10,442 nucleotides of DNA from an uncultured Prevotella sp. Its GTDB lineage: Bacteria; Bacteroidota; Bacteroidia; Bacteroidales; Bacteroidaceae. Both the position numbers and the translations under genes were made by a program. The stretch lies in assembly GCA_938018155.1 (NCBI GenBank), contig CALIIG010000099.1, forward strand, positions 1 through 10,442. Direction: 5' to 3'. The notes under the pieces were generated by a model. The model saw nothing but the letters and a program-made list of their open reading frames with translations, was not told where the DNA came from and ran no database searches. Below are positions 6,293 to 10,442 of the stretch, in pieces. Every line of letters starts with the position of its first letter. The first letter of the stretch is position 1.

Positions 6293-9190
6293 TTATTTCC
6301 TGATAATTTTCCTGCCCTTTCTGATGATTATGCCTTTGTAGCTGTTGTTAACCCTCTGGCCTGCCGTGTTATAGGTGGCAGCATTTAAGTCGGCCGTTTT
6401 GTTCTCCACGCTGCTGATGCCGGTAGTTATTGAGGCAGTGTTTGAAAATTCCGATTCTCCTTTTCCCGTCACTACGGTAACGTTGTAGGCATGTTCTCCG
6501 CCTGTTGTATCGGTATATGAGGGCGATGTAACTGTGGTTATGTAGTTACCGTCACGGTATACCTTGTATCCGGTGACGGTTCCGTTTCCTTTTTCGTACG
6601 TAATATCGTCAATCATCAGCACCTGGTTGATATTTAAAGGTGTGGTATGATGTATGGCAAAATAGCGCGCTCCTGCCGGCAGACTTACGGTCATCTTCTG
6701 CCATTCGGCCGTCTTCATGCTGATAACGGTGTCTGTTACCGTGTGTGTGAAGCTGGTATACAGCGAGTCGGTAGTTGAATAAGCTATCTCAAAGCTCGGC
6801 GTTCCGTTTGTTTTGTTCAGGGTTTTATACCAAAACGATATGTTCTGTGCATTGCCCGACAGAGCAGGTGAAATCAGCCAGTCGCTTACTTTATTGCCCA
6901 TTGCCATGTCCTGGTTGATGGTAAAGGCAGCCAAAAATTGCTTTCCGCTGTGTGCTTTAAATATGTCAAGCGTGTTGGCAGCGGCTGTTTTCGAATCATC
7001 AGCCTTCACCGAGTCAGCATTAAATGTAATGAAAGCAAACGCCTCTTCTTCGAAGTTGAAGTGATAATTGGGAATATCGAGCGAGTATTCCTTGTCTGCA
7101 TCGTAGTTGTACCAGGGGCCAATGTTGTATTCGTATTCCAGATAATGGCCGTCACCAGGCAGCGAAAAGGCCGGGTAGCTTTCCATATCGTCGGTAACTG
7201 TTTCCCTGTCGTCGGCCACTTTGTTCCATGCCAGTTTGTTCGCAGTGCCGTCGGCATATGCCGTCAGCGTGGTTACGGGCGCAACCTGAGCCTGCATAAC
7301 GGGCACGGTTACAGCATCGGTGGTATTATCTTCCGGGCTTTGGTCGGGTGCATAGTCGGCTACGGCATACAGCTTCAGGCTGTCTTCGTTCACCGTTGGC
7401 GTAAACGTCAGAACCGTTGTGCGGCTGTCGTTCGCTGCCAGTGTTTCGTCAACGTTCTTCCCGGCCACCATTTTGTCGTTGGCATACAGGCGTACGGTAT
7501 ATCCCGTTGCGGCCTTTGTGCCATAGTTTGTCACGTTTACGGCAACCTCTGTACGCTGTGCTCCAAACAGTTTTGCAGGGGCATTCAGGTGTGCTGCCAG
7601 ATTGTTTTCCGTAGGGTCGTCAATATTAATATTGTACAATCCTGCCCAGGTGTCGGCAGCTGTTGAGCTGGCGTGAAACTGGATGATGACATTATCCAGC
7701 CCCTTCACCGGTGCCAGACTTACGCTATACTGCGTTTTTTCCGACTCTCCGTGCACGTTAAGGCGTTTCACCGTAAAGTCAGGCAATACGGCATTCACCT
7801 CTATTTGTGTGTGCTTTTCGGGCGCAACGGTGTAGGTCAGCGTCGGCTTTACGGCGTGAGAAAGGTCTAATTTGCCCGAGTTGAAGCTGGCACCGTCCTC
7901 TCCTCCTAGGTTAAACCATATTACCTTATAGTTGCTGTAGCGCACATATCCGTCCGTTTCCTGTCGCCACCAGTAGTGGTTTTTACTGTCGGTCCAGCCG
8001 TTGCCGGCCCAGTTTATTGTCTCATCGAAGTTTATTCTGACAGGCAGTTTGTACGAGCTGCCCATTAAAACTTCGGCCGACGACGCCGGGTCGCCCTCGC
8101 CTCCGTCGTTAACAGCCGTTACGGCATAGGCTATCTTACGCTGCGGTCCTGTCACGTTGTTCAGAACAATAGCCGTATCATTCTTCTCCGTGGTGGCCAC
8201 AAGGTGATATTTATGCCCTTCAACCGTGTATATTTTATACCGGCAGTTGGCTGCGTCGAAATAACCATAGCTGGCTCCTTTCGCTGGCTTTTTCCACCTT
8301 AATATATAATGTGTACCGTCGTTGGTGAGCTTAACAGCCGATACTTTGCCCGGCTTGTCTTCGCCCGAAAAGGCCGTAATGCTTACGGGCTCGCCCATTC
8401 CCTTGTCGCTGTATGCAATGAGGGTGTAGATATTGTTGCCGTGTGCAGGTGTGCGGTCGGTCCAGGTTACGCGGGTTTCTGTTGCCGGATGGTCGATGGT
8501 ATGCAGCAAATCGAAGTTGCGGTAAACCTCAATCTTCGTCAATGCCGTCAGTGTGCTGCCGTCAATATTTTGTGAAGGCGTGGTAAAGGTGAGCACCGTC
8601 TGCCGCAACCCGGCCCCTGTTTGTGCTGTCGTGAGGAACGAAACGGGGCGCGGAGCCGTTTGTACGGTAACCTCGGTAACCTTTATTTGGTTTACAAGTA
8701 CCGAGTTGCTGCCGGGCGATGCCGTGTTATGGAAACCTACACGGCATGTTCCTGTTTCCTTCGCCGTGAAATAATATTGTGGCGTAATGCCGCGGAAGTC
8801 GAGCAGAAGATTCCTGTCAAGCATCTTAAATGCAGCAGGATCATCGCCCGTTCCAAAGCCTGTTCCCAGGCTTTCGCTTTGCGAAGCACCGCCGGCGCGG
8901 CCGGTAAACGTTACCTCGTACACCTTTCCGGCCTCAACCTGAAAGGCCGGAGTCAGGAGCCAGTCGTCATTATTGTGCGACGAAATGCCGTAACAGATGG
9001 CCGAATGCTCATGTGCATCATACCGCCATGTGTTGTCGTCGCCGTTGCTGTTGACAACCGTGAGGGTTTTAAAAGCCTCTTCGGTGCTTATATCGTTTGT
9101 ATAAACCGTGTGCCCGCTATATGGCAAGACTGCCTTTGCCGGCAGCATCCCCAATGCAATAACAACAGAGAAAAAAAGTCTTTTTATCAT
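6293..9190 (-). CDS. Large secreted multidomain surface protein: choice-of-anchor-J, Fn3 and CARDB-like modules
   Basis: The start at 9190 gives 965 residues. An in-frame ATG at 9202 would only prepend M-C-C-T before the positively charged M-I-K-R signal start. The Sec signal ends near residue 20 (A-K-A/V). In this numbering the modules are: an anchor-J-like beta-sandwich about 26-175 (D-D-W-L-L-T-P at 75-81), two Fn3-like domains about 180-275 and 280-378 (Y-A-V-T-A-V-N-D-G-G-E-G), a second anchor-J-like region about 382-525, and a CARDB-like domain about 535-630. A further Fn3 (about 636-925) is split by a third anchor-J domain (about 666-866; S-D-W-L-I-S-P-A-L). The tail at 930-965 has Y-N-T-A-G-Q-R-V...K-G-I-I-I-R-K-G-R-K and resembles a short T9SS-like sorting end. 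There is no lipoprotein cysteine. It is probably a secreted or surface adhesin/binding protein; no catalytic motif is seen. The ligand is unknown, and a link to the SusCD operon is only positional. Confidence 0.88.
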   Translation of the reverse strand: MIKRLFFSVVIALGMLPAKAVLPYSGHTVYTNDISTEEAFKTLTVVNSNGDDNTWRYDAHEHSAICYGISSHNNDDWLLTPAFQVEAGKVYEVTFTGRAGGASQSESLGTGFGTGDDPAAFKMLDRNLLLDFRGITPQYYFTAKETGTCRVGFHNTASPGSNSVLVNQIKVTEVTVQTAPRPVSFLTTAQTGAGLRQTVLTFTTPSQNIDGSTLTALTKIEVYRNFDLLHTIDHPATETRVTWTDRTPAHGNNIYTLIAYSDKGMGEPVSITAFSGEDKPGKVSAVKLTNDGTHYILRWKKPAKGASYGYFDAANCRYKIYTVEGHKYHLVATTEKNDTAIVLNNVTGPQRKIAYAVTAVNDGGEGDPASSAEVLMGSSYKLPVRINFDETINWAGNGWTDSKNHYWWRQETDGYVRYSNYKVIWFNLGGEDGASFNSGKLDLSHAVKPTLTYTVAPEKHTQIEVNAVLPDFTVKRLNVHGESEKTQYSVSLAPVKGLDNVIIQFHASSTAADTWAGLYNINIDDPTENNLAAHLNAPAKLFGAQRTEVAVNVTNYGTKAATGYTVRLYANDKMVAGKNVDETLAANDSRTTVLTFTPTVNEDSLKLYAVADYAPDQSPEDNTTDAVTVPVMQAQVAPVTTLTAYADGTANKLAWNKVADDRETVTDDMESYPAFSLPGDGHYLEYEYNIGPWYNYDADKEYSLDIPNYHFNFEEEAFAFITFNADSVKADDSKTAAANTLDIFKAHSGKQFLAAFTINQDMAMGNKVSDWLISPALSGNAQNISFWYKTLNKTNGTPSFEIAYSTTDSLYTSFTHTVTDTVISMKTAEWQKMTVSLPAGARYFAIHHTTPLNINQVLMIDDITYEKGNGTVTGYKVYRDGNYITTVTSPSYTDTTGGEHAYNVTVVTGKGESEFSNTASITTGISSVENKTADLNAATYNTAGQRVNNSYKGIIIRKGRKIIRK

Positions 9191-9233
9191 GGTGCAGCAC
9201 ATGATATGGGTTATAAACTTTGTAATATCGGTG

Positions 9234-9264
9234 CAAAGGTATGGTAAAAAAACTTAATACGCAA
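9234..9264 (-). promoter_or_regulatory. Predicted promoter of the anchor-J surface protein gene
   Basis: On the minus strand an ATTG-type -33 element (TTG, RC of 9262-9264) is followed after exactly 20 nt by TACCTTTG (RC of 9234-9241), a full match to the Bacteroides -7 consensus TAnnTTTG. Transcription would begin near 9227, giving a leader of about 37 nt ahead of the chosen ATG at 9190. The leader is AT-rich and has no Shine-Dalgarno sequence. One copy of a 9-bp direct repeat overlaps the -33 element. Confidence 0.6.
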
Positions 9265-9309
9265 TTTCTGACGGCTAAAATTTTCGTTTTGTTACATTTT
9301 TACGCAATT
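9258..9309. repeat. 9-bp direct repeat TACGCAATT, two copies 43 bp apart
   Basis: TACGCAATT occurs exactly at 9258-9266 and 9301-9309. The 43-bp spacing is close to four helical turns, so both copies would face the same side of the DNA. The first overlaps the -33 element of the predicted promoter. This could be a regulator binding pair or chance in AT-rich DNA. Confidence 0.4.
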
Positions 9310-9375
9310 ATTCGTCAATTTGCTTGTTTTGACGTGTGTGATTTGATAATTTTGCAAGAATTATGCGGTTATGCA

Positions 9376-9420
9376 GCCGTTGTTTTGTCAGGTGTTTGCA
9401 TTTCAAACTGCAAAACAGGC
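9376..9420. repeat. Inverted repeat with a 7-bp perfect core
   Basis: TGTTTTG at 9381-9387 pairs perfectly with CAAAACA at 9411-9417. GCC at 9376-9378 can pair with GGC at 9418-9420 across a 2-nt bulge. The loop is 23 nt. An alternative 6-bp hairpin, TTTGCA (9395-9400) with TGCAAA (9409-9414), shares bases with the outer stem, so the two are mutually exclusive. Neither strand has a U-run after the stem, so a terminator is unlikely. Confidence 0.4.
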
Positions 9421-9578
9421 TCATTAAAGTGTTAACACATTATTATATATATTAAACCGGCATGCCCGTAAACCCAACCGGCCTCTTCCTGTCAGGCTTT
9501 TTCCCGGGCCCCGAAATCATCAGCAGCGGCACAAAAGCCTTTGTTGCCTGTAATATGGTGACGCTGTCCGGCCGCGTT

Positions 9579-10130
9579 TCAGCGTTTTGTTTCGACCGAT
9601 ATTTTCAGAATGCCGAGATTAACACTAAACGTCATCTTCTGGATTTGCATGGGAAGCGGATTCTTGCTAAGCACCTCGGTCATCATATTTTGCAGGTTTT
9701 TCTGTTCTTCGGGTGTGATATTCCCGTTGCTGTTGGCCGTAGCGATGCTGCGCGACAGCTGGCGGAGCTTCGTAAACGTGTCGATAATGGCGATGGTTGT
9801 TTGCGTGGCGAGTGGCGATTTAAGGATGGTTGCCAGCATGTAAAGGCCCTGCTCGGTGAAAGCTTTCGGCGCAACACTTGAATGTTTGATACCATTTAAC
9901 CGGTGGAAATTTTCCACCAGTTCGTGCTTTTCTGCTTTTGTGAGCGTGAGAATATAGCCTGAAGGGAACTTCTCGGGGTTGTTTTTCACCGACTTATTAA
10001 TGTCGCGCGTCTCCACACCATATAGTTCTGCCACGTCGCGGTCGATGATAACCTGCTGTCCGCGCAGCGTGATGATGCGGTTGTTTACGGCTGTTATTTG
10101 CTGCTTGCTTTCCTTAGAGAGTTTCGTCAT
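9579..10130 (-). CDS. ORF6N-domain (KilA-N/antirepressor-like) DNA-binding protein
   Basis: The product has 183 residues and no signal peptide, so it is cytoplasmic. Residues about 18-103 carry the ORF6N pattern: I-I-T-L-R-G-Q-Q-V-I-I-D-R-D-V-A-E-L-Y-G with V-E-T-R-D-I-N after it, F-P-S-G-Y-I-L-T-L-T-K-A-E, and the diagnostic A-F-T-E-Q-G-L-Y-M-L-A-T-I-L. A helix (about 107-128) and a polar C-terminal tail of about 55 residues follow. The domain comes from phage antirepressor/KilA-N proteins and is thought to bind DNA. It is common as single chromosomal genes in Bacteroidetes, where its function is mostly unknown. This copy has its own promoter, and no integrase, repressor or other phage gene is visible nearby. 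It is unlikely to be in one operon with the surface protein 388 bp downstream, which also has its own promoter. The family call is firm; any regulatory role is inferred. Confidence 0.92.
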   Translation of the reverse strand: MTKLSKESKQQITAVNNRIITLRGQQVIIDRDVAELYGVETRDINKSVKNNPEKFPSGYILTLTKAEKHELVENFHRLNGIKHSSVAPKAFTEQGLYMLATILKSPLATQTTIAIIDTFTKLRQLSRSIATANSNGNITPEEQKNLQNMMTEVLSKNPLPMQIQKMTFSVNLGILKISVETKR

Positions 10131-10163
10131 AGGTTTTGTTCTGGTTCGATAGGTTTATTTTCG

Positions 10164-10194
10164 CAAAGATATGAAAAAGTTTTCAAAGCAGCAA
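10164..10194 (-). promoter_or_regulatory. Predicted promoter of the ORF6N-domain gene
   Basis: On the minus strand TTG (RC of 10192-10194, within ATTGC) is followed after 20 nt by TATCTTTG (RC of 10164-10171), a full match to TAnnTTTG. The geometry is the same as for the surface-protein promoter. Transcription would start near 10157, leaving a leader of about 27 nt before the ATG at 10130. Confidence 0.6.
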
Positions 10195-10442
10195 TATTCG
10201 CCTGATGTAAAAACCAAAGCCCCTTATTTTGGCTACATTCACATGGCAGCCCGTGTGCTTCATGGCCTGATGCAAAGGCCTGATATGGCTTGCCTCAATG
10301 ACGTTTGCATAACAGCCTCAGATTTTTATGGTTTAATTCTAAGCTCATTACAACGTCATGGCTCTCCCTTCCTTTCGTATATTCCGTAGGTTATTGTTGA
10401 TTTGTTGAGGTTCGGCGGCCGTCAGCAGCGCGTACGACGGCC
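10195..10442. other. Right-edge stretch without an assignable gene; possible interspersed repeat
   Basis: No protein family is recognisable. The stretch contains GGCCTGAT twice (10264-10271 and 10277-10284), a related CCTGATGTAA at 10201-10210, and a perfect 7-bp inverted repeat at its end: GGCCGTC at 10417-10423 and GACGGCC at 10436-10442. On the minus strand two reading frames are open at the edge. One stops at 10391-10393, the other stops inside the stretch near 10350, and either could be the tail of a neighbouring gene. A plus-strand frame of 72 codons (10171-10389) overlaps the ORF6N promoter and has no family features. The look is that of a repeat or gene remnant, but this cannot be settled from one copy. 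Confidence 0.35.

Larger units (their letters stand above)
9191..9578. other. Non-coding intergenic stretch between the surface-protein and ORF6N genes
   Basis: No convincing gene lies in these 388 bases. The part near 9191-9264 holds the leader and promoter of the surface protein. The middle (9265-9460) is AT-rich and holds a 9-bp direct repeat and an inverted repeat, both listed separately. The part near 9460-9578 is GC-richer, lies downstream of the ORF6N stop, and shows an imperfect hairpin (G-G-C-A/C-A-A-A pairing with T-T-T-G/T-G-C-C) near 9530-9548. That hairpin lacks a following U-run on the minus strand, so it is not called as a terminator. Confidence 0.6.

Noticed and set aside
6938..7666. 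Plus-strand open frame of 242 codons
   Set aside because: It is antisense inside the surface-protein gene, is rich in Cys, Val and Arg as expected of a shadow frame, and has no family features.
9191..9202. Start at 9202 for the surface protein (M-C-C-T prefix)
   Set aside because: The ATG at 9190 begins directly with a normal M-I-K-R signal peptide; the 12 extra bases add nothing typical. It cannot be fully excluded.
8621..9247. Plus-strand open frame of 208 codons
   Set aside because: It is antisense to the start of the surface-protein gene and runs through its promoter; no domain is recognisable.
9324..9354. Plus-strand promoter-like TTG-N20-TAATTTTG
   Set aside because: It matches the consensus, but no plus-strand gene follows and the DNA is AT-rich, so a chance match is likely. 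An antisense transcript into the ORF6N gene remains possible.
9530..9548. Hairpin as a terminator for the ORF6N gene
   Set aside because: The stem is bulged and no U-run follows on the minus strand.
9462..9881. Plus-strand open frame of 139 codons
   Set aside because: It mostly lies antisense to the ORF6N gene, whose conserved motifs show which strand is coding.
10171..10389. Plus-strand open frame of 72 codons
   Set aside because: Its start lies in the ORF6N promoter, it has no recognisable motif, and its segment looks repetitive.
10417..10442. 7-bp inverted repeat as an intrinsic terminator
   Set aside because: On the minus strand no U-run follows, and on the plus strand the downstream sequence is outside the window.

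Overview
The window looks like Bacteroidales DNA, most likely Prevotella or a close relative. The evidence is a SusC/SusD pair, Bacteroidetes-type lipoprotein signals (S-S-C, S-C), Bacteroides-type -33/-7 promoters (TTG, about 20 nt, TAnnTTTG), AT-rich leaders without clear Shine-Dalgarno sequences, and a composite Fn3/choice-of-anchor-J surface protein. The genus is an inference. All convincing genes lie on the minus strand, so the text below follows transcription from right to left.

Right edge (10172-10442): no gene can be assigned with confidence. The stretch has short internal repeats and a perfect 7-bp inverted repeat at the edge, and it may be an interspersed repeat or the end of a neighbouring gene. 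Next comes a stand-alone ORF6N-domain (KilA-N/antirepressor-like) gene at 9579-10130 with its own predicted promoter. A non-coding stretch of 388 bp (9191-9578) follows. It holds the promoter of the next gene, a 9-bp direct repeat and an inverted repeat.

Centre right (6293-9190): a 965-residue exported multidomain surface protein made of choice-of-anchor-J, fibronectin III and CARDB-like modules. One anchor-J module is inserted inside an Fn3 fold, and the C-terminal tail resembles a short secretion/sorting motif.

Left two thirds (1-6171): a tightly packed operon with gaps of 17, 32 and 16 nt. It encodes a SusC/RagA-type TonB-dependent transporter, a SusD/RagB-type surface lipoprotein, a predicted zinc metallopeptidase lipoprotein (HExxH), and a DUF4302-like lipoprotein that runs off the left edge. 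A promoter is predicted just upstream of susC. The inferred working model is a surface capture-and-import system: SusD and the DUF4302 lipoprotein bind substrate, the metalloenzyme processes it or a partner, and SusC imports it using TonB energy. No glycoside hydrolase, polysaccharide lyase or sulfatase is present here, so a peptide or protein substrate (as for RagAB) is at least as likely as a glycan. No CRISPR array, tRNA, rRNA, insertion sequence or complete phage module was seen.
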